A stretch of DNA of 64,000 nucleotides from Anisus vortex (lineage: Eukaryota > Mollusca > Gastropoda > Planorbidae): contig OX421509.1 of assembly GCA_949126835.1 (NCBI GenBank), positions 13,482,420-13,546,419 on the forward strand, given 5' to 3'. Below, in pieces: positions 32,333 to 43,480 of the stretch (its first letter is position 1; every line of letters starts with the position of its first letter). Below the pieces are notes generated by a model. It had not been told where the DNA came from. It did not search any database and saw nothing but the letters and a program-made list of their open reading frames with translations. A program made the translations under genes and the position numbers.

Positions 32333-32502
32333 GATAATTATAAAATACAACATACTTAGATACGACCATATTGAAATAAATGAGTCTTAGTAAATATATA
32401 TTTATATATATAGGTCAGTGAAGAGGACAGGGCTGTCAGTTCGTGTGAGGGAGACAGGACAGAATCCTATGTATTTATTTCACGTTTCTTTTATATAGAT
32501 TT
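32333..32502. other. Short spacer
   Basis: AT-rich with TATATATTTATATATATA near 32393-32412. No feature otherwise. Confidence 0.5.
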
Positions 32503-32900
32503 TTGAGGTGGTGGAGCGGCAGAGCGTTTGCCTAGTGTTCCAAAAGGTCCTGGGTTGGCATCCTGGTGTAGGCTATAGCCCAACGGGCACACGACGTCGA
32601 CGGGGAAATAACGTGAAAACCACGAAAACACGTGGAAACCATGTTTTTTTTCCCCTTCGATACGACATGGTGTGCCCGCTGCGTAGGCTATAGGTTAGGA
32701 TTTGTTCACTGGAGGGTGTCTCAGTGTCTACCCATATCTAATGGGTAGGCCTACCTGATTTTAGTTGAGGGCAAAGTAAAGGCGGCTGGGCACTGTGCTA
32801 GACACCCCACCCCCTCTCGAGAATGCCGTGACAACAGAAGCAGGTGAACGCTGCTTCACCGGGCCTATGGATCAATTTGGTCCGCCTGGATTACATTTTT
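32503..32900 (+). mobile_element. SINE-A copy interrupted by a 105-bp element
   Basis: Head GAGGTGGTGGAGCGGCAGAG and AAGGTCCTGGGTTGGCATCC (box B mutated from GGTTCGAATCC). The junction TGTAGGCTA is duplicated around an insert at 32578-32682. The body resumes with TTAGGATTTGTTCACTGGAG and continues through AAAGTAAAGGCGGCTGGGCA and GAACGCTGCTTCACCGGGCC to TTACATTTTTTTT. Confidence 0.92.
32578..32682. mobile_element. 105-bp hairpin element inside SINE-A
   Basis: The ends GCCCAACGGGCACACGACGT and GTCGT..GATGGTGTGCCCGCTGC-type sequence are inverted repeats sharing CGGGCACAC plus GTCG and GGGG farther in. GTAGGCTATA flanks it on both sides (32568-32577 and 32683-32692), a 10-bp (or 9-bp) duplication. 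That length would suit a Mutator-like element, but the assignment is inferred from duplication length only. CACGAAAACACGTGG lies in the centre. Confidence 0.75.
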
Positions 32901-33560
32901 TTTATTAAGCTACCTTGATAACTCTTTTTTTTTTAAATATTAATCATAACATTTCAATGCGGCCTGCCGTTCTACAATCTAGAATTAAACCTGAAAAAAA
33001 AAAAGAAACATGTGCCACGAAAGAACTGAGTGGGACACACACACACACAAAAGTCACTGGTGCGTGACCGACCATCAGCGCGGACACACACACACACTAA
33101 CACAAACGCGTACATACATAATCTAAAGTCTAAAGCTAGCGTCGTGCCTCGGTGACTGCGCTCATCACACACACACACACACACAAAATCAATCAATAAC
33201 CCCCTCCCAAACCCCGTCCCCAACCCTACGTCCCTTTGTGTGTATGTGTGTGTGTGTGTTTTTAAAATGACTTCATCAAGTCCCGCAGAGAATGGTGCTG
33301 TTTTTCTATTTATAGTTTATGCCATCTGCGACCTCAAATGTGTTTTAATTTCGTTCAGTCTGGCGTGCATAATAACTGCTGTTGATAAAATGGAGGGAAA
33401 AATAAAAATTAGAAAAGAAATAAAATTATTTGATCCTTTTTTTCTTCTTTTATACGGCGGCCATTTTAAAAATATGCAAATTCCATTTTTTTTTTCAATT
33501 CGATTTATTTCTTTCAATCTATATGTCTGACTTTATTTTAAGGTCTTTTTGTTTATTTAG
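32901..33560. other. Spacer with CA runs
   Basis: ACACAC runs at 33038, 33085 and 33168-33184 and a TG run at 33239-33260 are separated by mixed sequence. An open frame at 33240-33530 has no recognisable domain. Confidence 0.55.
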
Positions 33561-33843
33561 AAATGGGGGCACGGACGAGACCATCGTAAATACGGTGCGT
33601 TTGACGTGTCGAAGTTCCCGGGTTCGAATCCTGGTGCAGGCTAGGAATTTTCATCCCGGGTCTGGAGGGTGTCCCTGAGGTCTACCCAGCCTCTGATGGG
33701 TACCTGACCTTAGTTGGGGTAAAGTAAAGGCTGCTGTGCTTAGTGCTGGCCAAACAATCACCTAGTATGCCGTGGCCACAGAAACTGGTGAACGCTGTTT
33801 CACCGGACCAATGGATCAATTTGGTCCGACTGGATACTTTTAC
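33561..33843 (+). mobile_element. SINE-A copy, full-length type
   Basis: The head with CACGGACGAGACC is diverged, but box B CCCGGGTTCGAATCCTGG (33617-33634) is excellent. The body contains CGGGTCTGGAGGGTGTCCCT, GGTACCTGACCTTAGTTGGG, CTAGTATGCCGTGGCCACAG, CAATTTGGTCCGACTGGATA and ends TACTTTTACTC. It is one of the best-preserved copies. Confidence 0.93.
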
Positions 33844-33869
33844 TCATATAACTACTTCATGTCTCTCTC

Positions 33870-33946
33870 GGACTAGACACGGGCCACGGATGAGCGTAAG
33901 ACGCAATAATCTTCTTTATAGAAGGGGCGTCTGTAATATATAAGGA
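33870..33946 (+). mobile_element. LINE-A extreme 3' end
   Basis: GACTAGACACGGGCCACGGA, TGAGCGTAAGACGCAATAAT, CTTCTTTATAGAAGGGGCGT and CTGTAATATATAAGGAT: only the last ~77 bp of the family, 26 bp downstream of a SINE-A copy. Confidence 0.88.
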
Positions 33947-34074
33947 TGTCTCACTAGTTTTTACTTTTTCTACCCTTTGTTTTGTGTGATTTTATACCTC
34001 CGTCCTTTTGACAGCAAATTCATTCTTCTTTATTTTTCTCTCGCTCTTTCTCTGTTTTCTCTTGTGTGTCATTC

Positions 34075-36841
34075 ATTTTCTCCATCTTTCATTCGTTTGT
34101 CCAGTTTCTCCATCTTTCATTCGTTTGTCCATTTTCTCCATCTTTCATTCGTTTGTCCAGTTTCTCCATCTTTCATTCGTTTGTCCAGTTTCTCCATCTT
34201 TCATTCGTTTGTCCAGTTTTTCCATCTTTCATTCGTTTGTCCGTTTCTCCATCTTTCATTCGTTTGTCCATTTTCTCCATCTTTCATTCGTTTGTCCAGT
34301 TTCTCCATCTTTCATTCGTTTGTCCGTTTCTCCATCTTTCATTCGTTTGTCCATTTTCTCCATCTTTCATTCGTTTGTCCAGTTTCTCCATCTTTCATTC
34401 GTTTGTCCATTTTCTCCATCTTTCATTCGTTTGTCCAGTTTCTCCATCTTTCATTCGTTTGTCCAGTTTCTCCATCTTTCATTCGTTTGTCCAGTTTCTC
34501 CATCTTTCATTCGTTTGTCCAGTTTCTCCATCTTTCATTCGTTTGTCTAGTTTCTCCATCTTTCATTCGTTTGTCCGTTTCTCCATCTTTCATTCGTTTG
34601 TCCAGTTTCTCCATCTTTCATTCGTTTGTCCAGTTTCTCCATCTTTCATTCGTTTGTCCAGTTTCTCCATCTTTCATTCGTTTGTCCAGTTTCTCCATCT
34701 TTCATTCGTTTGTCCAGTTTCTCCATCTTTCATTCTTTTGTCCAGTTTCTCCATCTTTCATTCGTTTGTCCAGTTTCTCCATCTTTCATTCTTTTGTCCA
34801 GTTTCTCCATCTTTCATTCGTTTGTCCAGTTTCTCCATCTTTCATTCGTTTGTCCAGTTTCTCCATCTTTCATTCGTTTTTCCAGTTTCTCCATCTTTCA
34901 TTCGTTTGTCCGTTTCTCCATCTTTCATTCGTTTGTCCAGTTTCTCCATCTTTCATTCGTTTGTCCAGTTTCTCCATCTTTCATTCGTTTGTCCAGTTTC
35001 TCCATCTTTCATTCGTTTGTCCAGTTTCTCCATCTTTCATTCTTTTGTCCAGTTTCTCCATCTTTCATTCGTTTGTCCAGTTTCTCCATCTTTCATTCGT
35101 TTGTCCGTTTCTCCATCTTTCATTCGTTTGTCCAGTTTCTCCATCTTTCATTCGTTTGTCCAGTTTCTCCATCTTTCATTCGTTTGTCCAGTTTCTCCAT
35201 CTTTCATTCGTTTGTCCAGTTTCTCCATCTTTCATTCTTTTGTCCAGTTTCTCCATCTTTCATTCGTTTGTCCAGTTTCTCCATCTTTCATTCGTTTGTC
35301 CAGTTTCTCCATCTTTCATTCGTTTGTCCAGTTTCTCCATCTTTCATTCGTTTGTCCAGTTTCTCCATCTTTCATTCGTTTGTCCAGTTTCTCCATCTTT
35401 CATTCGTTTGTCCAGTTTCTCCATCTTTCATTCGTTTGTCCAGTTTCTCCATCTTTCATTCGTTTGTCCAGTTTCTCCATCTTTCATTCGTTTGTCCAGT
35501 TTCTCCATCTTTCATTCGTTTGTCCAGTTTCTCCATCTTTCATTCGTTTGTCCAGTTTCTCCATCTTTCAATCGTTTGTCCAGTTTCTCCATCTTTCATT
35601 CGTTTGTCCAGTTTCTCCATCTTTCATTCGTTTGTCCAGTTTCTCCATCTTTCATTCGTTTGTCCAGTTTCTCCATCTTTCATTCGTTTGTCCAGTTTCT
35701 CCATCTTTCATTCGTTTGTCCAGTTTCTCCATCTTTCATTCGTTTGTCCAGTTTCTCCATCTTTCATTCGTTTGTCCAGTTTCTCCATCTTTCATTCGTT
35801 TGTCCAGTTTCTCCATCTTTCATTCGTTTGTCCAGTTTCTCCATCTTTCATTCGTTTGTCCAGTTTCTCCATCTTTCATTCGTTTGTCCAGTTTCTCCAT
35901 CTTTCATTCGTTTGTCCAGTTTCTCCATCTTTCATTCGTTTGTCCAGTTTCTCCATCTTTCATTCGTTTGTCCAGTTTCTCCATCTTTCATTCGTTTGTC
36001 CAGTTTCTCCATCTTTCATTCGTTTGTCCAGTTTCTCCATCTTTCATTCGTTTGTCCAGTTTCTCCATCTTTCATTCGTTTGTCCAGTTTCTCCATCTTT
36101 CATTCGTTTGTCCAGTTTCTCCATCTTTCATTCGTTTGTCCAGTTTCTCCATCTTTCATTCGTTTGTCCAGTTTCTCCATCTTTCATTCTTTTGTCCAGT
36201 TTCTCCATCTTTCATTCGTTTGTCCAGTTTCTCCATCTTTCATTCGTTTGTCCAGTTTCTCCATCTTTCATTCGTTTGTCCAGTTTCTCCATCTTTCATT
36301 CGTTTGTCCAGTTTCTCCATCTTTCATTCTTTTGTCCAGTTTCTCCATCTTTCATTCGTTTGTCCAGTTTCTCCATCTTTCATTCTTTTGTCCAGTTTCT
36401 CCATCTTTCATTCGTTTGTCCAGTTTCTCCATCTTTCATTCGTTTGTCCAGTTTCTCCATCTTTCATTCTTTTGTCCAGTTTCTCCATCTTTCATTCGTT
36501 TGTCCAGTTTCTCCATCTTTCATTCGTTTGTCCAGTTTCTCCATCTTTCATTCGTTTGTCCAGTTTCTCCATCTTTCATTCGTTTGTCCAGTTTCTCCAT
36601 CTTTCATTCGTTTGTCCAGTTTCTCCATCTTTCATTCGTTTGTCCAGTTTCTCCATCTTTCATTCTTTTGTCCAGTTTCTCCATCTTTCATTCGTTTGTC
36701 CAGTTTCTCCATCTTTCATTCGTTTGTCCAGTTTCTCCATCTTTCATTCTTTTGTCCAGTTTCTCCATCTTTCATTCGTTTGTCCAGTTTCTCCATCTTT
36801 CATTCGTTTGTCCAGTTTCTCCATCTTTCATTCGTTTGTCC
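34075..36841. repeat. 28-bp minisatellite, about 99 units
   Basis: Core GTTTCTCCATCTTTCATTCG followed by TTTGTCCA. Five units lack one A (GTCCGTTTC) and are 27 bp. Early units carry CCATTTTC. A CATTCTTTTG variant occurs in about ten units, mostly before 35250 or after 36180. From about 35250 to 36180 some 33 units are almost identical. Because 28 is not a multiple of three and the unit has no stop in any + frame, three long frames (1002, 962 and 739 residues) stay open. They encode the same 28-residue period (…SPSFIRLSSFSIFHSF…) and are not genes. Confidence 0.98.
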
Positions 36842-37415
36842 TTAAAGGTCCGTTATTATTTACATTATTTCTTTCTCCCAACATATATATATATACCCCC
36901 CCCTCTATTTTTCATAAAGACATTAGAGTGGCTGCTAAATCCTCTGATACTTAGGGACAAACAAGAAAACTTAGAACCTGCATGATTCCAATTAAATCCC
37001 TTTGTGTGTTTGTGTGTGAGTGCTTACACGGATCAGCGTGTGCTACCGGTTTCTTTCTTTCTTTATATCTCGCCATAAACACAATGGACCACAATACACT
37101 GCTACACAACTGTAAAGCGGGGTGGGGTGGGGGTTGCTTTAGTGCTGGCCTATTCCACTGATAAATTATTTAAGGGTTATAATTGATCGAGAGAAAGTCC
37201 CCAACATTATTCTGTTGCCATTTTGCCCCCATTCTATTTTGTTGTTGTTGTTGTTTCACCAGAGCGGTTCTCACTACATTAGATTGTGAGCCCCGACACA
37301 CACACACACAGACACAGAAAAACAAAGTTGAGTTGGATTCAAACAATTTTAGTGGTACCGGCTGACGTCTTCACTAGGTTACGTGACGTCATCAGTGTGT
37401 TCTTTTAAATCTAGT
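36842..37415. other. Spacer after the 28-bp array
   Basis: Contains TATATATATA (36883-36893), a G-rich block near 37119-37133 and CA run at 37297-37311. ACGTGACGTCATCAGTG at 37381 resembles a CRE/ATF palindrome but has no gene context. Confidence 0.5.
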
Positions 37416-37670
37416 AAAACTGTATCCCATGTCAAACCGGATTGATCTGCAGGGTCTGTGAAGCTGAGCTAACACGTTTTCCTTCACGAGGGTATAACTA
37501 AAGGATTGTTTGGCCAGCAGAATTGCCCATTACTTTGCTCCAACACCATCACAATCCGGACACAGACTTAGGGGCACCCATCCCCTTCCAGACCCGGGAA
37601 GAAATCCTAGCCTCCTTTACACATTCGAACCCGGGACCTTTTGGTACGCTAGCCAAGCGCGCTTCCTGTA
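37416..37670 (-). mobile_element. SINE-A copy, diverged
   Basis: Reverse: ACCGGATTGATCTGCAGGGT, GTTTGGCCAGCAGAATTGCC, CCTTCCAGACCCGGGAAGAA, TCCTAGCC, box B as CATTCGAACCCGGGACC (37623-37639), TTTTGGTACGCTAGCCAAGC. The GCTTCACCAG segment is scrambled. Head and tail are otherwise in family order. Confidence 0.87.
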
Positions 37671-38617
37671 GACAACAGTGTCCCGTGGTGCCTTTTGTTA
37701 AAAAAAAACAGTGTACTACAATACATAATACAAATCAATAGAGGAGACAGGGTTCTATGTCAAGAAGTTAGACACAGAAAATTTCTTTCAAGATGTAAGA
37801 CTTAAAGAAATTTTTGTGTAAAATATTGATATTTGATATCAGATGTTTGCATGTATGTGTGTTTGTGTGTGTGTGTATTTATTTGTGTGTGTACTTTTCT
37901 TTCCAAACGAACTGACCAACCAAATGTCCCCCTGTTGTCGTTTCCAAGTCTAGGAAAGAAAAAAAAAAGTCTACGCCTCTGAATTCTCAGGCAGCGTTGG
38001 CGTAATCCAAACGCACTTAAGACAATTCACCGAGCGCAGCCTCCCGACGTCCTTTCAACAGTCTACCTCCCCGCCGAAGCATCGGTTGCACTTTCAGAAG
38101 AAAAAAAAAAGAAAAGTAATAACATAAACCAACAATACGATTACGAATCCCTCAAGCGATTACACCAGGAGTAAAATGCAAGGAATTCTGGTGAGTAGCC
38201 CCGTTTTACATCGATACCACTCACCGAACGATTCTCTCCCCCCTGTGCGACGACTGAATACAGACGGGTCAGTCAGATGTGGTCAATATAGATCAAACAT
38301 ACCTCTCTCCCCCCCCCCCCCTCTCACTCCCCTCGCCCGTCCACGATTTCTTTTCTTTAAGATCATTCATTTTTTTTGGTGTTATTTGTTTTCCTCCCAG
38401 CCCCCGGGTACCAACTCCGTGGGTCTTGTCTGACAGACGAAATATTGATTGAAACATGAAATCGATACTTTAAATATCGAGAGTTTTGTTTTTATTTTGT
38501 GAAATATAGTCTATGTCAACTTTTTTTTCTTTATTAAAAAAAAATAATATTTTGTAAATGATTGAATATTGGATTGATTGTCAATCATGGTGATCCAGTA
38601 GAAAGTCAAAGAGAGAA
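37671..38617. other. Spacer, no gene
   Basis: TG run (37855-37875), A homopolymers near 37965 and 38100, C run near 38310-38321 and T/A-rich sequence to 38560. An 85-residue frame (38176-38433) has no domain character. Confidence 0.5.
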
Positions 38618-38630
38618 AGAGGGGGGGGGC

Positions 38631-38665
<35 letters not shown>

Positions 38666-38868
38666 TGTGAGTGAGATAAAGTGAGTGAGAGATTGAGCAA
38701 GATAGAGAATGACAGATCGAGGGAAGTGAATACGATATACATTGAGTGAACGAGAGAATGAGATAGAGAGGAATCGTATGAGAGGTAGTATAAGACAGAC
38801 AGAGAGAGAGAGAGAGAGAGAGTATTGAGAAAGAGATACGGAAAGTATGACTTGTAAGGGAGGAAGAG

Positions 38869-38907
<39 letters not shown>

Positions 38908-39076
38908 AGATGTATACAGCAATAACAATGAATGAAAGACAGAAAGACAAAGAGACAAAATAGAAGGGATGGCCGTGTGGGGGAAAAATGAAAGGTGAGG
39001 AGGGGTGGGGGATATACAGAGGGACAGAGAGAGATAACGAGTGTGTGTGTGATAGAGTGAGAGAGAGAGAGAGTGT
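38618..39076. repeat. GA-rich array with GATA and GT interruptions
   Basis: GAGAGA blocks (38630-38662, 38803-38822, 38888-38907, 39056-39072), a GATAGATA run (38868-38888) and scattered mixed purines. Purine on the + strand. Confidence 0.9.
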
Positions 39077-40715
39077 GACAACTAAAATTGTGTTAAGTTA
39101 AGTGGAAATTGCAATAAATAAAATTGGGTGTGGCCAGTCTATAAACCTCCCCAAGTTCTTAGTGCATTCTGGGATCGAAGTTCAAAGAGACGTCCGGCTC
39201 TACATCTCTCGACATTTTAAAATCAGAACTCTTGTGGGTTTTAAAATTAGGATGGGAGATTATCTACTACACTGTTTTTGTGTGTTAGGTGGACCATTAG
39301 ACACGTTTTAACGAGTATTGACCTTTTAGGGCTCAATGCATACATGAACTTCCGGTTTATTTCCGGCAACACACTTTAAATAATATTTTCGACTTTTTTT
39401 TTTCAAGTATAGCTTTTTAGAAATGTACTAAGGCTACAAGATTAGTTATGTAGTTATGAGGACTCCGTTTTAAACATCAAAAGTGAGTAAGCGATAGTTA
39501 ATAGTCAACGTGTTAGTCGCGTTAAGTTTAATGACAATTTTTTAATTCACAACTAGCATCCACTAAGATAAACTATTTAGGTCAGGTGTCAATGCATTCA
39601 TGTACTACCGGTTTACTTCTGGAAACTAAATGAATTTTTTAAATATCTTACATTCGAAATAAATGAATATTCACGTCTGACGTTAAAAATCAATCGTCTT
39701 TTTTTTTTCGGCAACATCTTTTGCTAAAATAATTTTAACCCTTACATGTTTTCTTACTCATAGAACAGCCAGGAAAACAGCACATAGGCGTGTTTTGTTA
39801 GTAAATTAACGAATAGGACCGGAAGTGTTGGAGTGCATCGACCTTTCAGGTTCACCACGCATGCGTAATCAATTTAGACTTGTCACGAGACCATTGATCA
39901 TTTGAATTTTTTAGTTTACTAGATTAACCGATAATTTGGGGCCTGTGGATTTATAATTTCCAATATTGAGAAACAAACGAGATTTAGCTTTACCTTTAGC
40001 TAGGAATGAATACAGTAACATTGACAGGGTAGATCTTAAGCCATATAATTATTGACCCTAAAACTGTTAGATTGCCTCCCCAATTTCCCCTTCCCCCCCT
40101 TCGCATGACCTCTTCCCCAAACCCCTTCCCATCCTAAATGCCAGGACTAATAAACAAATGTAATGACAACTATTTCCGAACTGTTTACCCCCCCCCCCCC
40201 CCATCCCCCCCCCCCTACACACACACTCTTGGTCTTCAGGAAAACTCACGTACGAGTTAATGCCCCCTGATTACGTCATGACTTGGACCCGGGACCAATG
40301 AAATCGATTATGTTTTTTGCCCCCGTTACGTACTCGTCGGCCATCTTCTTTTTTTTTGTGTGTTTTGTTTTGTTTAGACTTATTCATTCCTTGGTGGGGC
40401 AGAACACGGTCGTCTGTCGATCTTTCGCCCACAAAACTTTGCTTTCAGAGGAGGACAAGAGGAGAGAGAAAGGACGGGGAGGGGGGGGAGGTAGGAGGGA
40501 GGGAAGGAAGAATATAAGGGAGGGAGGCGCAGGAGAAGGGGGAATAAGAGGGAGGACTGGGGAGAGAAATGGATATTGGAGGAAGGGAGGGAAGATTATA
40601 AGAGAGGGAGGCACAACAGGAGGGAGGACGCGGGAGGGAGGGGGCCGAAGTGATAAAGTACATAGTTGAGGGGGCCCATTCATATATAGGGTCATAACAC
40701 AGGGCGCCCTATTCA
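39077..40715. other. 1.6 kb with weak repeat signals only
   Basis: AATGCATACATGAACTTCCG (39338) is echoed by AATGCATTCATGTACTACCG (39591), and in inverted form by CCGGAAGTGTTGGAGTGCAT (39821). A decayed inverted-repeat element of about 0.5 kb is possible but unproven. C homopolymers lie at 40187-40213. A purine-only block of GGGAGGGAGG type spans 40440-40645, and its open frames are composition artefacts. Confidence 0.5.
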
Positions 40716-40868
40716 AGAAAGTTTCCGTATCACTTTGAACTCAAGCCGACCAGCTGTGAAGCAGAGTTAGCGATTATAATTTTCTACCTACGACATGCAA
40801 AGGGATTTGGTGGCCAAGCAAAACGGCCAACCCATCCGCCTTTAATTACACCATGAAGTCGAATCACG
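40716..40868 (-). mobile_element. SINE-A fragment, strongly diverged
   Basis: Reverse-order traces: CCGTATCACTTTGAACTCAA, GCCGACCAGCTGTGAAGCAG, ACATGCAAAGGGATTTGGTG, GCCAAGCAAAACGGCCAACC and CCGCCTTTAATTACACCA. Order and spacing match the family, but identity is low. Confidence 0.65.
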
Positions 40869-42057
40869 TCTTTGCGATGGGGGCAATAACACCATGGATG
40901 ACTACTTTACGCCACCCCCCCCCGTCGTAAGTACGCTCGCAGCAATTTAGCGCTGTTGTTGTTTTTTACGTTACAACGTCCATCGTTATTGACTCTACGG
41001 AGCAGAGGGCTCCGGGAACAAGGTCTAGTCGATGTTGCAATGTAAGTTCCCGGGGGGGAACATTACCCTGACAAGGTCGGGAACGTAATCGTTGCTACGG
41101 AGGTGGCAACATGACCATGTACATGGGAACATTGATTCTAAAGTCAGGAACTGAAAAGGTCATTAGCTCATACCCCCCCCCCCCCCCCCGTCACAAAAAA
41201 AGAAGTAAAAAAAATGAGACATTTATGAAGAAAAGGGTCGACCTTTCTAGACATAAATGACGTACTCAGGCACAACTGACCTATATAAAAAAAAGTACAT
41301 TAATTAACATGGACTATTGACAGGACAGAGAATCAGAACATCCATTTGTAGGACGCACAAGTACTCACGCGTGTATACAGACTTTCTATACTATTGACCG
41401 ATTTCATGGCCGAGGAGGGGGGGGGAAAGAAGGTGGGGGGGGAAGAAGGTGGGGGGGGGGCGGAGCGGTGTGCGCCGGGGAATCATCCCCAATGAAAGAT
41501 AGAGAATAATATCGATTTGAGGTAAACTTAATTAAATTAATACCGGAAGATTGGCGAGGAATTACGTTCTTTAGTTTTAAGCCCCGTGGGACGCCCCCTC
41601 CCCCCTCTCTCCCTCTCTCTCCTACCCACCTCCACGTCCGCGATTGTGTAGGTCGCAATGCACTAAGTAGAGAGAGAGAGAGAGAGAGAGAGTAAGTAGC
41701 TCACGCATGCGTAGACGGTATCTTCAAGTAACAAGGTAGAAAACGGCCTTGGCGCATTAAACATTATTATTTCCTATTCAAGCCTAGGCTAGCTAATGGC
41801 GTTAGAGCTAGAGCATATTGCTGAAGTTCTAAAAATGTAGTCTAGCTGAAAGTTTACATCCAATTAGCGTTATGCCAGTGGATTAAAGAGATTAAGTCCT
41901 AACTTAAATATATATAACATACAAATCTAAGAATATACAATTGAAAGACTGGAGGCCATTAATAAAAGCTTTATAGTTCCATTTGCAAAGACATTTTTTT
42001 TCTTCATATTTTAACTCTCTATCTTTCCGAGCTGCATTTGGGGTGTGAGATGTTTGT
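40869..42057. other. Spacer with C and G homopolymers
   Basis: C run of about 17 at 41174-41191, G-rich block 41416-41465, GA run 41671-41692 and C-rich block 41592-41635. Near 41030-41150 the word GGGAACAT/GGGAACGT recurs three times. No gene recognised. Confidence 0.5.
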
Positions 42058-43480
42058 CTGGAGAAAAAGAGAAAGACAGAGAAGAGAGGAAGAGAGAGAG
42101 AAGAGAGAAAGAGAGAGAAGACAGAAAGAGAGAGAAGAGAGAAAGAGAGAGAAGACAGAAAGAGAGAGAGAAGACAGAAAGAGAGAGAAGACAGAAAGAG
42201 AGAGAGAAAAGAGAAAGAGAGAGAAGAGAGAAAGAGAGAGAAGACAGAAAGAGAGAGAAGAGAGAAAGAGAGAGAGAAAAGAGAAAGAGAGAGAAGAGAG
42301 AAAGAGAGAGAAGACAGAAAGAGAGAGAAGAGAGAAAGAGAGAGAGAAAAGAGAAAGAGAGAGAAGAGAGAAAGAGAGAGAGAAAAGAGAAAGAGAGAGA
42401 AGACAGAAAGAGAGAGAAGAGAGAAAGAGAGAGAGAAAAGAGAAAGAGAGAGAAGAGAGAAAGAGAGAGAAGACAGAAAGAGAGAGAAGAGAGAAAGAGA
42501 GAGAGAAAAGAGAAAGAGAGAGAAGAGAGGAAGAGAGAGAGAAGAGAGAAAGAGAGAGAAGACAGAAAGAGAGAAAGAAGACAGAAAGAGAGAGAAGACA
42601 GAAAGAGAGAGAGAAGACAGAAAGAGAGAGAAGAGAGAAAGAGAGAGAAGACAGAAAGAGAGAGAAGACAGAAAGAGAGAGAGAAGAGAGAAAGAGAGAG
42701 AGAAAAGAGAAAGAGAGAGAAGAGAGAAAGAGAGAGAAGACAGAAAGAGAGAGAAGAGAGAAAGAGAGAGAGGAAAGAGAAAGAGAGAGAAGAGAGGAAG
42801 AGAGAGAGAAGAGAGAAAGAGAGAGAAGACAGAAAGAGAGAGAGAAGACAGAAAGAGAGAGAAGACAGAAAGAGAGAGAGAAGACAGAAAGAGAGAGAAG
42901 AGAGAAAGAGAGAGAGAAAAGAGAAAGAGAGAGAAGACAGAAAGAGAGAGAGAAGACAGAAAGAGAGAGAAGAGAGAAAGAGAGAGAGAAGAGAGAAAGA
43001 GAGAGAAGACAGAAAGAGAGAGAGAAGACAGAAAGAGAGAGAAGAGAGAAAGAGAGAGAGAAAAGAGAAAGAGAGAGAAGACAGAAAGAGAGAGAGAAAA
43101 GAGAAAGAGAGAGAAGACAGAAAGAGAGAGAGAAGACAGAAAGAGAGAGAAGAGAGAGAGAAGAGAGAAAGAGAGAGAAGACAGAAAGAGAGAGAGAAGA
43201 CAGAAAGAGAGAGAAGAGAGAAAGAGAGAGAGAAAAGAGAGAAAGAGAGAAGACAGAAAGAGAGAGAGAGAGAGAAAAGAGAAAGAGAGAGAAGACAGAA
43301 AGAGAGAGAGAGAAGAGAGAAAGAGAGAGAAGAGAGAAAGAGAGAGAATAGAGAAAGAAAGAGAGAAAACAGAAAGAGAGAGAGAGAAGAGAGAAAGAGA
43401 TAGAAGACAGAAAGAGAGAGAAGAGAAAGAAGAGAGAAAGAGAGAGAGAAGAGAGAAAGACAGAGAGAAAGAAAAAACAA
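42058..43480. repeat. 1.4 kb polypurine minisatellite
   Basis: Built from GAGAGAAGAGAGAAAGAGA and GAGAGAAGACAGAAAGAGA units of about 16-18 bp in irregular order. The + strand has no T except at the edges, and C only in GACAG. Larger blocks recur, for example an order containing GAGAGAAAAGAGAAAGAGA near 42207, 42271, 42343, 42379 and 42435. Long Lys/Glu/Arg frames on + and Ser/Leu/Phe frames on - are translations of it. Confidence 0.97.

Noticed and set aside
33977..36985. 1002-residue ORF as a giant repeat protein gene
   Set aside because: Three overlapping + frames are equally open because the 28-bp unit has no stop in any frame. The ORF starts and ends in unrelated sequence, and there is no domain, promoter or splice evidence.
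37374..37400. CRE/ATF promoter element (GTGACGTCATCA)
   Set aside because: A single palindromic word without a gene, TATA or CpG context is expected by chance in 64 kb.
39310..39860. A third long inverted-repeat transposon
   Set aside because: The AATGCA..CTTCCGG matches are short and imperfect, one is direct rather than inverted, and no target duplication was found.
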